NCBI GenBank assembly: GCA_016929445.1
Contig: JAFGIU010000104.1
Location: forward strand, 1-32,362
From: Candidatus Omnitrophota bacterium
GTDB lineage: Bacteria; Omnitrophota; Gorgyraeia; JAFGIU01
DNA length: 32,362 nt
Direction of reading: 5' to 3'
The notes below the pieces were generated by a model. The model made no database searches and had not been told where the DNA came from. It saw nothing but the letters and a program-made list of their open reading frames with translations. Positions 15,016 to 23,129 of the stretch are shown here, piece by piece. Numbering within the stretch: position 1 is the stretch's first letter; every line of letters begins with the position of its first letter. Made by a program: the position numbers and the translations under genes.

Positions 15016-16815
15016 ATGGACCTATCGCTTATCCGCAATTTCTGTATTATCGCCCACATCGACCACGGCAAATCCACGCTCGCGGACCGTATGTTGCAGA
15101 TGACCGGGTCCGTGGAGGTGCGGGAGTTCCGGGATCAGGTGCTGGATTCGATGGATCTCGAGCGCGAGCGCGGCATCACAATCAAGGCGAGCGCCGTGCG
15201 CATGAAGTACAAGGCCGCGGACGGAAAGAACTATGTGCTCAATCTCATTGACACGCCGGGGCACGTGGACTTCAGCTCCGAGGTTTCGAAATCCATCGCA
15301 GCGTGTGAGGGCGCGGTGCTGGTGGTGGACGCCTCACAGGGGGTGGAGGCCCAGACCGTGGCCAACCTGAACCTGGCCCTGCAGCACAATCTCAAAGTCA
15401 TTCCCGTGCTCAACAAAGTGGATCTGCTCAATGCTGATGTGGCCCGGGTTACGCGGCAGTTGGAGTCCGCCTTGTTGATCGAACCGGAAGAGTGCCTGCA
15501 CGTGAGTGCCAAGGAGGGAATCGGCATCGAGCAGGTTTTTGAACGCATTGTCAGAGATGTCCCTCCGCCCGTGGGGAGCGCTGATCTGCCTCTGCGCGCC
15601 ACAATTTTTGATTCGGACTTTGACGTTTACAAGGGTGTGGTCGTCTATTTTCGTGTGTTCGAGGGCATTATCCGGCCGCGGGCCAAACTGCGCTTTATGG
15701 GAACGGGCGTGACACACGAGATCATCGAGCTGGGTGTCATGGAACCCAAGATGAGGGAGGTGGATTCCCTGGGCCCTGGGGAGGTCGGCTATTTTACGGC
15801 GAATATCCGGGACGCGCGGCAGATCGTCAACGGCGATACGGTGACCGATGACAGGGCCCCGGCGTCCGAAGCCCTACCCGGTTTTGAAATTCTCAACCCC
15901 GTGGTCTTCAGCAGTATGTATCCGGTGAATCCCAAGGACTTCCCCCAACTGCGCGAGGCTCTGGAAAAACTGCATCTGTCGGATTCTTCGCTCACCTTTG
16001 AGCCCGAGTCTTCGGGAGTTTTGTCCATGGGGTTCCGCTGCGGCTTTTTGGGTCTCTTGCACATGGAGATTGTCCAGGAGCGCCTGGAGCGTGAATACGA
16101 TCTGAACTTGGTGCTCACGATCCCCAGTGTTGTCTACAAGGTGCGCTTGAATACAGGCGCGCTTGTGGAGGTGGATAACCCGAGCCATTTGCCCCCTGGC
16201 GGTGAAATCAGTGAAATGCTTGAGCCGTGGGTGCGCGCGACCATGATGTGCCCGGTGGATTCCATCGGGGCGGTCATGGAACTGGCCACGAACCGCCGCG
16301 GGGCGTACAAGAGCACGGAATACGTGGGCGAGGACCTGGTGCAGATCGTGTTTGAATTGCCGCTTTCCGAGATTATTATCGACTTCTATGACAAGCTCAA
16401 ATCCGTGACGCGCGGTTATGGTTCGCTCGATTATGAAATGATCGGGTACCACGCGGCCAGATTGGTGCGCCTGGACGTGATGATTAACGGGGAGATCTGT
16501 GAAGCGCTGTCTTCCGTGGTGCCTCAGGATCGCGCGTATGCTAGAGGCAAGCAGCTCGTCGATAAACTCAAGGAACTCATCCCTCGCCAGATGTTTCAGG
16601 TTGCGCTGCAGGCGGCGATCGGGAACAATGTGATAGCGCGTTGTAATGTGAAGGCGCTCAAGAAAAATGTGACGGCCAAGTGTTACGGCGGTGACATCAC
16701 ACGTAAGCGCAAGTTGTGGGATAAGCAGAAAGAAGGCAAAAAACGGATGAAGCAGTTCGGCAAGGTCCAGATTCCGCAGGAGGCCTTTCTCGCAGCCCTG
16801 AAGATAGAGAATTGA
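15016..16815 (+). CDS. lepA: Elongation factor 4 (LepA)
   Basis: LepA is a ribosome-bound GTPase that can back-translocate stalled ribosomes and helps 30S assembly. The 599-residue protein has G1 AHIDHGKST, the DSMDLERERGITIK switch region, G3 DTPGHVDF, G4 NKVDL, and the LepA-specific C-terminal domain with KKNVTAKCYGGDITRKRKLW and KEGKKRMKQFG. ATG 15016 gives the usual length and start. ATG 15004, four codons earlier and inside a family C repeat, is also possible; neither has a strong ribosome site. lepB follows after 1 nt. Confidence 0.96.
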   Translation: MDLSLIRNFCIIAHIDHGKSTLADRMLQMTGSVEVREFRDQVLDSMDLERERGITIKASAVRMKYKAADGKNYVLNLIDTPGHVDFSSEVSKSIAACEGAVLVVDASQGVEAQTVANLNLALQHNLKVIPVLNKVDLLNADVARVTRQLESALLIEPEECLHVSAKEGIGIEQVFERIVRDVPPPVGSADLPLRATIFDSDFDVYKGVVVYFRVFEGIIRPRAKLRFMGTGVTHEIIELGVMEPKMREVDSLGPGEVGYFTANIRDARQIVNGDTVTDDRAPASEALPGFEILNPVVFSSMYPVNPKDFPQLREALEKLHLSDSSLTFEPESSGVLSMGFRCGFLGLLHMEIVQERLEREYDLNLVLTIPSVVYKVRLNTGALVEVDNPSHLPPGGEISEMLEPWVRATMMCPVDSIGAVMELATNRRGAYKSTEYVGEDLVQIVFELPLSEIIIDFYDKLKSVTRGYGSLDYEMIGYHAARLVRLDVMINGEICEALSSVVPQDRAYARGKQLVDKLKELIPRQMFQVALQAAIGNNVIARCNVKALKKNVTAKCYGGDITRKRKLWDKQKEGKKRMKQFGKVQIPQEAFLAALKIEN

Positions 16816-16816
16816 T

Positions 16817-17359
16817 GTGAAACCCGAAACCAAAAAAATCATCCGCGAATACGCCGAGTCTATATTGATTGCGCTGGTCCTGGCGCTTCTGATCCGGACC
16901 TTTGTGGTCCAGCCCTTCAAGATTCCCACGGGTTCCATGCGCCCGACTCTCATGGAAGGGGACCGTATCCTGGTCAACAAATACCTTTACCGCTTTAAGG
17001 ACCCTCAACGCGGGGACATCATCGTCTTCAAATATCCGGGCGAGGAAAAGAAGGACTACATCAAGCGGCTGGTGGCCCTGCCCGGAGAGACTGTGGGTAT
17101 TGAGGAGGGGAGGGTCAAGATCGGGGACAAAATTATGACTGAACCCGAGATCCTGACCCATTTCCATTATTACAATCGCGGATCCTTTGGGCATGTGGGC
17201 AAGAGTGTGGATGTGCCTCAGGACGCGTATTTTGTGCTCGGGGACAATAGCGGTAGCTCGGAGGACAGCCGTTTCTGGGGCTATGTGCCCCAGAAGAATC
17301 TGGTGGGCAGAGCTTTTATGATCTTTTGGCCGCCCCAGCGCGTCCGCCTTCTCAAATAA
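16817..17359 (+). CDS. lepB: Signal peptidase I
   Basis: Signal peptidase I cleaves signal peptides of exported proteins on the outer face of the inner membrane. The 180-residue protein has one N-terminal membrane helix (about 13-30), the catalytic Ser in PTGSMRPTL (S40), the catalytic Lys in DYIKRLVALPGE (K83), and the GDNSGSSEDSRFWG box. The GTG start lies 1 nt after the lepA stop, so the pair is coupled, as in many bacteria. The short gap afterwards (17360-17449) contains a small ACAGCC/GGCTGT stem without a T tract. Confidence 0.96.
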   Translation: MKPETKKIIREYAESILIALVLALLIRTFVVQPFKIPTGSMRPTLMEGDRILVNKYLYRFKDPQRGDIIVFKYPGEEKKDYIKRLVALPGETVGIEEGRVKIGDKIMTEPEILTHFHYYNRGSFGHVGKSVDVPQDAYFVLGDNSGSSEDSRFWGYVPQKNLVGRAFMIFWPPQRVRLLK

Positions 17360-17449
17360 CAGCCAGGGGCTGTCCTATGGTAAAATCACCCCTGGAATTC
17401 AAGTTTGTAAAACTTACCTGAACAACACCAGTTTGGAGGGGAAGACTCG

Positions 17450-17788
17450 ATGAAGAGACTATTTATTTTGGCCTTGGTCCTTGCGTTTGGCTTCACCTGT
17501 TTGACGGCGTGTACGTCCACCCAGAAGGGGGCGGGTTATGGTTCGGCCGCAGGCGCGGGTTTGGGAGCCATTATCGGCCACCAAAGCGGCAAGACCGGCG
17601 AGGGTGCCCTGATTGGCGCGGCTGCGGGCGGTTTGACCGGTGCGTTGCTCGGCGACCATATGGATGAGCAGGAGGCCCAGAAGTACCGGGCGCCGGACAT
17701 GTTCTGCCCGCAATGCGGGGCGACTTTTCCTCCGGATGCAAAGTACTGTCCTGCGGACGGTACTGAGCTGAAGCCTAAAGCCAATTGA
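17450..17788 (+). CDS. Glycine-zipper lipoprotein with a C-terminal zinc-ribbon-like tail
   Basis: The 112-residue protein has a signal peptide with lipobox LTAC (Cys 21), then a glycine-zipper segment (about 28-68; GSAAGAGLGAIIGHQSG, GALIGAAAGGLTGALLG) that can form a pair of packed membrane-spanning or outer-membrane-associated helices. The tail has CPQC (86-89), then C100, with D103 where a fourth Cys would normally complete a ribbon. This is an odd pairing: zinc ribbons are usually cytoplasmic, whereas the lipobox puts the protein in the cell envelope. GGAGGGG precedes the ATG. Its role is unknown; similar zipper lipoproteins affect envelope integrity. Confidence 0.8.
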   Translation: MKRLFILALVLAFGFTCLTACTSTQKGAGYGSAAGAGLGAIIGHQSGKTGEGALIGAAAGGLTGALLGDHMDEQEAQKYRAPDMFCPQCGATFPPDAKYCPADGTELKPKAN

Positions 17789-17816
17789 GCCAATCCAAGG
17801 ATCCGAACACGAAACT

Positions 17817-18419
17817 ATGTGGCCACTGATCCTGAGCGTGTTTCTCAGTTTTGCCCTGGGCGCAATCCCCACCGGCTTCTGGCTCGGTAAACTGCTGGGC
17901 CGGGATATTCGTGAAGTGGGTAGCGGGAATACCGGTGCGACTAATGCAAGCCGTGCCCTGGGCAAGAAGGCGGGGATTTTGGTCCTGGTGCTGGATGCGG
18001 CCAAGGGTTGGGTGCCGGTGGTGTTCCTGGCTCCCTGGAGCTTTGCCCAAGGCAGTGTGGGGGTGCCGGAACTGCACCAGGCACTGCTGGGATTTGCTGC
18101 CGTGAGCGGCCATGTCTGGAGTCCCTTCCTGCAGTTCAAAGGGGGCAAGGGGGTGGCCACAGGGGCTGGGGTGGCCTTGGCTTTACGGCCGGTATACTTT
18201 TTGGCCGGTTTTGTGATTTTTGTTGGGTTTCTACTGTTGTGGCGCCGGGTTTCCATCGGTTCCCTGGGTGCGGCTTTGGTGATTCCCTTGATCAGTGTGG
18301 TGCGCGCCGACCGGCCGGAGATCAGCGTCTGTTTGGCTGCTGTGTCCGCCCTTATTATCCTGCGCCACCGGGCCAATATCCGGCGCTTGATGCACGGAGA
18401 GGAGAAGCCGCTATTCTGA
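17817..18419 (+). CDS. plsY: Glycerol-3-phosphate acyltransferase PlsY
   Basis: PlsY moves an acyl chain from acyl-phosphate to glycerol-3-phosphate, the first step of phospholipid synthesis, at the inner membrane. The 200-residue polytopic protein has the three family motifs: GSGNTGATNASRALGKKAG (about 36-54), GHVWSPFLQFKGGKGVATG (about 98-116), and RHRANIRRLMHGEE near the C-terminus. About five membrane helices. The next gene overlaps its stop, and gpsA, which makes its substrate, lies about 1 kb downstream. Confidence 0.96.
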   Translation: MWPLILSVFLSFALGAIPTGFWLGKLLGRDIREVGSGNTGATNASRALGKKAGILVLVLDAAKGWVPVVFLAPWSFAQGSVGVPELHQALLGFAAVSGHVWSPFLQFKGGKGVATGAGVALALRPVYFLAGFVIFVGFLLLWRRVSIGSLGAALVIPLISVVRADRPEISVCLAAVSALIILRHRANIRRLMHGEEKPLF

Positions 18420-18706
18420 GACCTCGCATCTGTCTCGTCCTTTGCCTACTTATGGCCTTCAGCCTGAGCGCCTGTGAGACCCTCAAAGCCGGCCGGGACC
18501 GCTATGAGGCAGATAAGCGCCAGGAGGCCCTGGGCGAGAGCGTACGGCGGGATTTATGGGAAATTGCCAAGGGGATGGGGAGGGATATCAAGGGTGTGGG
18601 AGGCCTGTTTGGCCAGGGTGTACGGCGAGTGGGTGTGGGCGCAGGCAAGACAGGCCGGGCTATTGAGAAGACCCTGGCCCCGGAGCCTACAAAAAACTGG
18701 GAATGA
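18413..18706 (+). CDS. Small lipoprotein, non-ATG start, coupled to plsY
   Basis: In the frame ending at 18706 there is a perfect lipoprotein signal: RPR, a hydrophobic core (ICLVLCLLMAFSL), then lipobox LSAC. The remaining ~75 residues form a charged helical segment and a G-rich part (GVGGLFGQGVRRVGVGAGKTG). The only ATG (18451) would cut away the basic start and most of the core. GAGAGGAG (18397-18404) lies 8 nt before ATT 18413 and 11 nt before CTG 18416, both in frame and overlapping the plsY stop, so a rare ATT or CTG start is likely. Product of about 97 residues; function not recognised. Confidence 0.65.
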   Translation: MLRPRICLVLCLLMAFSLSACETLKAGRDRYEADKRQEALGESVRRDLWEIAKGMGRDIKGVGGLFGQGVRRVGVGAGKTGRAIEKTLAPEPTKNWE

Positions 18707-18709
18707 GGC

Positions 18710-18738
18710 TTGACAACAGGCTTTTTTGATGTTATTCT
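18710..18738 (+). promoter_or_regulatory. Sigma-70 promoter of the 18805 gene
   Basis: TTGACA (18710-18715), 17-bp spacer, TATTCT (18733-18738). It lies just after the small lipoprotein gene in an AT-rich gap and gives an AT-rich leader of about 60 nt before the ATG at 18805. Confidence 0.75.
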
Positions 18739-18804
18739 TATGTATGTCAAAACTCTTTTTATTTAGTTTAATATGCAATATATTAAAAAAGTAGAGGCAA
18801 ACAA

Positions 18805-19224
18805 ATGAAAAAGATGACTCACCGGCAGGTGATTTTCCCCTCAGGAAGGCGGAAACTCATTACAAAGACGGAGGTTAGGAAAGATAAAGACACCTCCAGC
18901 CGGTGGGAGAAGAGTTTGTTTTTCCGGGTTTGCGGGAGCCGTCCCCTCACACCTGAGGAGGCCAGGGAGGTGCTGGGAGAATTCAGCGGCCAGTCCCTGG
19001 AGTGGAGGGAGGAGGCCCTTAAGAAGGCCCGCAACCAAAGCCCGGAAAGTCATAAGCGCCAAATTTCAGTGACCCGGGCCCAATACCCTGAAAAGGGCGT
19101 CCAGAGCCTGATGCTTCGGGTGAAGGGCGAGATTGAGGTTCTGTTCCGCGGCAGGATCTATGACGTGGAATACAGGCAGGTCATGAAGGTGACCCGGATT
19201 GAACGGGTGAGCGCTTCGATCTGA
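18805..19224 (+). CDS. Basic hypothetical protein
   Basis: The 139-residue protein is not recognised. It is highly charged and basic, has no signal peptide or membrane helix, and so should be cytoplasmic. It appears to have three parts: a basic start (HRQVIFPSGRRKLITKTEVRK), a helical acidic/basic middle (TPEEAREVLGEFSGQSLEWREEALKKAR), and a beta-rich end (QSLMLRVKGEIEVLFRGRIYDVEYRQVMKVTRIERV). A GAGG lies 8 nt before the ATG. It stands alone, between its own good promoter and a hairpin with the look of a terminator, so it is probably expressed as a single-gene unit. RNA or DNA binding is possible from the charge, but that is only a guess. Confidence 0.75.
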   Translation: MKKMTHRQVIFPSGRRKLITKTEVRKDKDTSSRWEKSLFFRVCGSRPLTPEEAREVLGEFSGQSLEWREEALKKARNQSPESHKRQISVTRAQYPEKGVQSLMLRVKGEIEVLFRGRIYDVEYRQVMKVTRIERVSASI

Positions 19225-19285
19225 GGAAAAACGGTAGCCCCCGAGGAGAAGAGTTTCTACGAGCACAGCACCAACGCCAGCCCCC

Positions 19286-19320
19286 GACCGCCGGGCATTC
19301 GTGTCCGGCGGTCCCCCTTT
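19286..19320 (+). terminator. Hairpin after the 18805 gene
   Basis: Perfect 9-bp stem GACCGCCGG / CCGGCGGTC (19286-19294 and 19305-19313) with a 10-nt loop, followed by CCCCTTT. The T tract is short and mixed, so termination may be weak. Confidence 0.55.
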
Positions 19321-19322
19321 GC

Positions 19323-19374
19323 GGTGTCAGGCACTGGTGCCTGGCACCGGTGCCTGGCACCAGTGCCTGACACC
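19323..19374. repeat. Family B 52-bp near-perfect palindrome
   Basis: The 19-nt arms GGTGTCAGGCACTGGTGCC and GGCACCAGTGCCTGACACC are exact inverted copies around a core GGCACCGGTGCC that is itself a palindrome; only the two T bases flanking the core fail to pair. It is built from four alternating GGTGYC/GGCACC units. It lies just upstream of the gpsA promoter. Confidence 0.9.
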
Positions 19375-19397
19375 CGCAGCCGGTACCAGAACACAGA

Positions 19398-19425
19398 TTG
19401 ACACCCCCCTCCGCGCTAATATACT
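19398..19425 (+). promoter_or_regulatory. Sigma-70 promoter of gpsA
   Basis: TTGACA (19398-19403), 16-bp spacer, TATACT (19420-19425). Expected start of transcription is near 19432, about 30 nt before the gpsA ATG. It probably drives gpsA, tRNA-Pro, hom and thrC as one unit. Confidence 0.75.
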
Positions 19426-19460
19426 ATGTCCCTTTAACATAGAGGCGGTATGAGGCTCCC

Positions 19461-20477
19461 ATGAATCCGGACAGCAAGGGCAAGATCGGTGTCATCGGAG
19501 ACGGCGGTTGGGGGACGACCCTGGCCCTGCTCCTGGACCAAAAAGGCGTTCCCTGCGAGCTCTGGAGCCACGATCCGGAGTATGTCGGCCTTATGCGGGA
19601 GAAAGGCCAGAATCCCAAGTTTCTCCCGGGTATTGACCTACCGGCATCCCTCTCCATCACGGATAACCTGAAGCAAGTGGTCAGCGGTGCGGACGCAGTA
19701 ATTGTGGCTGTACCGAGCGCTTTTTTGCCCCGAGTGATGGATCGTCTGTTCCAGGATCTGGGACATGGGGCTGAGTCGCCGCCGCCTCTGGTGAGCGTGG
19801 CCAAGGGCCTGGAGGAAGATTCCTGTTTGCGCATGACTGAGGTGATCGAGCGCATTTTTCCTCACACGCGTGTGGCTGCGCTGAGCGGCCCGACCTTGGC
19901 CTTGGAAATCGCGCGCGGCCTGCCGGCCAGTGCGGTGGTGGCCTCAAAGGACGCGGCCTTTGCAACGCAGATTCAAAAGGCAGTCTCCACCGAGAAATTC
20001 CGGCTCTATACCTCAGAGGATGTGGTCGGGGTGGAATTGGGCGGGGCGCTCAAGAATGTGATTGCCATTGCCGCGGGCATTGCCGATGGTTTAGGATTTG
20101 GGGTGAATGCCAAGTCCGCTTTGGTTTCCAGGGGCTTGGCCGAAATCACCCGTTTGGGTGTGGCCATGGGCGCGCGGGCCGAGACATTTGCCGGCCTGAG
20201 TGGTGTGGGAGATTTGGTTACCACCTGCACGAGCACGCTTAGCCGGAATCACACCCTGGGCGAGGGCATCGGGCAGGGGAAGTCTTTGCAGGAGATGACC
20301 GCACGCACGGAGATGGTCACCGAAGGCGTGCACAACACCTTGCAGGCCGTGTCTTTGGCCGGCCGCTTCGGCGTGGAAATGCCCATTGCGCAGCAGGTGA
20401 GTGAAGTTCTTTTTCGCGGAAAGGATCCGCGCCAAGCGGTGGTGGATCTGATGACGCGGTCTTATAAAACGGAATGA
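19461..20477 (+). CDS. gpsA: Glycerol-3-phosphate dehydrogenase (NAD(P)+) GpsA
   Basis: GpsA reduces dihydroxyacetone phosphate to glycerol-3-phosphate, the substrate of PlsY. The 338-residue protein has the nucleotide-binding loop IGDGGWGTT (12-20; the usual GxGxWGT with Asp in place of the first variable residue), VAKGLE (113-118), [14 protein letters not shown] (142-155), and the catalytic-type Lys K198 in [13 protein letters not shown]. The C-terminal domain has [23 protein letters not shown] lies 5 nt before the ATG. Its stop is only 2 nt before tRNA-Pro. Confidence 0.97.
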   Translation: MNPDSKGKIGVIGDGGWGTTLALLLDQKGVPCELWSHDPEYVGLMREKGQNPKFLPGIDLPASLSITDNLKQVVSGADAVIVAVPSAFLPRVMDRLFQDLGHGAESPPPLVSVAKGLEEDSCLRMTEVIERIFPHTRVAALSGPTLALEIARGLPASAVVASKDAAFATQIQKAVSTEKFRLYTSEDVVGVELGGALKNVIAIAAGIADGLGFGVNAKSALVSRGLAEITRLGVAMGARAETFAGLSGVGDLVTTCTSTLSRNHTLGEGIGQGKSLQEMTARTEMVTEGVHNTLQAVSLAGRFGVEMPIAQQVSEVLFRGKDPRQAVVDLMTRSYKTE

Positions 20478-20479
20478 GT

Positions 20480-20556
<77 letters not shown>

Positions 20557-20577
20557 TCGTTACATGAGAGAGATCAA

Positions 20578-21858
20578 ATGAACATTGGATTAATCGGGCT
20601 CGGCACTGTCGGCGGCAGTACGGCCCAGGTTCTGCTCAAGAAGTCCGCCAGCCTTCGCCGCAGCGCGGGCGGCAACCTCAAACTGCTGTATGCCTGCGAT
20701 CAGCGGCACGCCCTCGCAAAGCAACTCGGGATTCCCGCAAAACAATATGTGAACGACGCGCAAAAAGTGCTCAACGATCCCCAGGTGGATGTGGTGGTCG
20801 AGCTCATCGGCGGCATGCACCCGGCTAAGGAATTTGTTCTCCAAGCGCTGAAGAACGGCAAGCACGTGGTCACGGCCAACAAAGCCCTCCTGGCCGAGCA
20901 CGGCACGGAGCTCCTCAAGGCCGCGAGCCGCGCGAACAAGCGCCTTTTGTTTGAAGCCGCGGTCGGCGGCGGCATTCCCATTGTCGAGGGCTTGGGCCAA
21001 GGCCTGGCCGCCAACCAACTCAGCGCCCTTTACGCCATCATTAACGGCACCTGCAATTACGTGCTCACGCTCATGGAGGAGCAAGGCTCCACCATGCAAG
21101 ACGCGCTCGCTCTGGCCCAGAAAAAGGGCTTTGCCGAGGCCAACCCCGCGCTCGACATCGACGGCATTGATTCCGCGCACAAGCTTTCCCTGATGTGTTT
21201 GGTGGGCTTCGGGCGCCAGGCCAAAATGAAAGAGATGCATATCGAGGGTATTTCCAAGCTTTCGCCCGTGGATATGGAACTTGCCCAAAGCCTGGGCTAC
21301 GGAATTAAGCTATTGGCCATTGCCAAGCGCGTGGGCGAAGAACTCGAGGCGCGCGTGCATCCCACGCTGCTGCCCTTGGACCACCCCTTGGTGAGCGTGC
21401 GCGGCGTGTACAACGCTGTTTTTGTGCAGGGCGATCTGGTGGGCAACCAACTCTTTTACGGCAAGGGCGCGGGCGGCAATCCCACGGCCAGCGCCGTAGT
21501 CAGTGATATCCTGCAACTCGCGCGCGCTCCGCAGGCCCTGCCGCCCAACCCGATTGATTTGAGTGACGGCAGCATCCAGCGCATCCGAAAAATGGCGGAC
21601 GTGCGCTCGCGCTACTACATGCGCTTTTCCGTGACCGACCGGCCCGGCGTGCTCGCGCAAATCGCGCGCCACCTCGGCAGCCAGGAAATTTCCATTTCCA
21701 GTGTGATCCAACCCGAACGCACCTCTTCCCGTGCCGTGCCCGTGGTCATCATGACCCACGAGGCTGCTGAACGGCAGGTCCAAACCGCGCTCAAACGCAT
21801 CAACGCCCTCGAGGCGGTCAAGCGCGGCACCGTGCTTCTGCGCGTGGAGGAAGGCTGA
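20578..21858 (+). CDS. hom: Homoserine dehydrogenase with ACT domain
   Basis: Hom reduces aspartate semialdehyde to homoserine for threonine and methionine synthesis. The 426-residue protein has the NAD(P) loop GLGTVG (7-12), [11 protein letters not shown] (99-109), NGTCNYVLT (156-164), and [11 protein letters not shown] with the likely catalytic Lys K202. The last 75 or so residues are an ACT domain ([19 protein letters not shown]), usually the site of feedback by threonine. ATG 20578 is chosen for its GAGAGAG 5 nt upstream and exact family start; longer open frame runs back into the tRNA and is not coding. thrC follows after 2 nt. Confidence 0.97.
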   Translation: MNIGLIGLGTVGGSTAQVLLKKSASLRRSAGGNLKLLYACDQRHALAKQLGIPAKQYVNDAQKVLNDPQVDVVVELIGGMHPAKEFVLQALKNGKHVVTANKALLAEHGTELLKAASRANKRLLFEAAVGGGIPIVEGLGQGLAANQLSALYAIINGTCNYVLTLMEEQGSTMQDALALAQKKGFAEANPALDIDGIDSAHKLSLMCLVGFGRQAKMKEMHIEGISKLSPVDMELAQSLGYGIKLLAIAKRVGEELEARVHPTLLPLDHPLVSVRGVYNAVFVQGDLVGNQLFYGKGAGGNPTASAVVSDILQLARAPQALPPNPIDLSDGSIQRIRKMADVRSRYYMRFSVTDRPGVLAQIARHLGSQEISISSVIQPERTSSRAVPVVIMTHEAAERQVQTALKRINALEAVKRGTVLLRVEEG

Positions 21859-21860
21859 TC

Positions 21861-22928
21861 ATGGCTTGGAAGGGTGTGATTGCCCAATACCGCAAGTACC
21901 TGCCTGTGACGCGCAAGACTCCGATCATTACGCTTCTGGAGGGAAACACTCCGCTCATTCCGGCCCCGTGGCTGGCCGGTCAAGTGGGCGGCGGCGCGCA
22001 GGTGTGGCTCAAGTTTGAAGGCATGAACCCCTCGGGTTCATTCAAGGATCGAGGCATGACCATGGCTGTGTCCAAGGCTCTGGAGCAGGGCTCGCAGGGC
22101 ATTATCTGTGCGTCCACGGGCAACACTTCGGCTTCGGCCGCAGCCTATGGCGCGCGCGCGGGCCTGCGATGCATTGTGGTCATCCCCGAAGGCGCCATTG
22201 CCATGGGCAAGCTCGCCCAGGCGGTTTTTCACGGCGCCGAGGTCGTGGCGATCAAAGGCAATTTTGACGAAGCCCTCAAGCTCGTGCGCCAGCTTTCCGA
22301 GGAATACAATCTCACGCTTGTCAATTCCGTGAACCCCTATCGCATTCAGGGCCAAAAGAGCGGCGCGTATGAAATTTGCGATGCGCTCGGTGAGGCTCCG
22401 GATTATCACTTTATTCCCGTGGGCAACGCGGGCAATATCCGCGCCTATTGGTTGGGTTACAATGAATACAAGTCCGAGGGGAAGATCAAGAGCTTGCCCA
22501 AGATGATGGGTTTTCAGGCCGCGGGCGCGGCGCCTATTGTCAAGGGAAGACCCATTGCCAAGCCCGAGACCTTTGCCACCGCCATTCGCATCGGGAATCC
22601 CGCGAGTTGGGTGGAAGCCGTGGCTGCGCGCGACGAATCCAAGGGCCTGATTGATTCCGTGACTGAGGGCCAGATCCGCAACGCGTACAAGGTCCTGGCC
22701 AAAGAAGAGGGCGTGTTCTGCGAACCCGCGAGTGCGGCTTCGGTCGCGGGGCTTCTCAAGATGGCCAAGGCCGGGGCTCTGAAAAAGCGCGGCGCGCGCT
22801 ACGTGTGTATTTTGACCGGGCACGGGCTCAAGGATCCCAGCTCGGCCCTGGATGCCGTGCCGGTGCCGCGCTCCGTTTCCGCGAATATCATGAGCGTTGC
22901 CCGGCGTTTGCAGTTAAAGAAGCCTTGA
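21861..22928 (+). CDS. thrC: Threonine synthase
   Basis: Threonine synthase converts O-phosphohomoserine to threonine with pyridoxal phosphate. The 355-residue protein is a fold-type II PLP enzyme with the cofactor Lys in [11 protein letters not shown] (K62), the [10 protein letters not shown] phosphate/substrate loop (about 85-94) and [12 protein letters not shown]. The length is that of the shorter bacterial class. It is 2 nt after hom, so the two steps are coupled; homoserine kinase, needed between them, is not in the window. The region after the stop is filled with family B and C repeats. Confidence 0.96.
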   Translation: MAWKGVIAQYRKYLPVTRKTPIITLLEGNTPLIPAPWLAGQVGGGAQVWLKFEGMNPSGSFKDRGMTMAVSKALEQGSQGIICASTGNTSASAAAYGARAGLRCIVVIPEGAIAMGKLAQAVFHGAEVVAIKGNFDEALKLVRQLSEEYNLTLVNSVNPYRIQGQKSGAYEICDALGEAPDYHFIPVGNAGNIRAYWLGYNEYKSEGKIKSLPKMMGFQAAGAAPIVKGRPIAKPETFATAIRIGNPASWVEAVAARDESKGLIDSVTEGQIRNAYKVLAKEEGVFCEPASAASVAGLLKMAKAGALKKRGARYVCILTGHGLKDPSSALDAVPVPRSVSANIMSVARRLQLKKP

Positions 22929-22929
22929 A

Positions 22930-23030
22930 GGTGTCCGGCACCGGATTCGGCAAGGTGTCAGGCACCACAGTCTGGATAAGATGCTTCACAAGTGGTGCCT
23001 GATACCAAATTCAACAGGGTGCCTGACACC
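22930..23030. repeat. Family B repeat cluster after thrC
   Basis: Four 13-nt units lie in about 100 bp: GGTGTCCGGCACC (22930), GGTGTCAGGCACC (22954), GGTGCCTGATACC (22994) and GGTGCCTGACACC (23018). The first pair and the second pair point in opposite directions, so the cluster can fold as a long hairpin. CACAAGTGGTGCCTGATACC at 22987 recurs with one change at 24417. Confidence 0.85.
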
Positions 23031-23044
23031 CGAGGATCTGTGTT

Positions 23045-23116
23045 GTCATCCCCGCGTAGGCGGGGATCTATTCGTATAACTGACTTCAACTAGATTCCCG
23101 CTTTCGCGGGAATGAC
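23045..23116. repeat. Family C 72-bp element, copy 2
   Basis: Same ends, length and layout as the copy at 14937-15008. Its hairpins are CCCCGCGTAGGCGGGG and CCCGCTTTCGCGGG; the differences between the copies fall mostly in loops and in the central joint. Its right-end ATG (23112) is in frame with the HEAT lipoprotein gene. Confidence 0.87.
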
Positions 23117-23129
23117 ATTCCGGGAGCTT

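Noticed and set aside
22930-23116. CRISPR array
   Set aside because: Repeat units are short, inverted and unevenly spaced, without unique spacers of constant length, and no cas gene is present.
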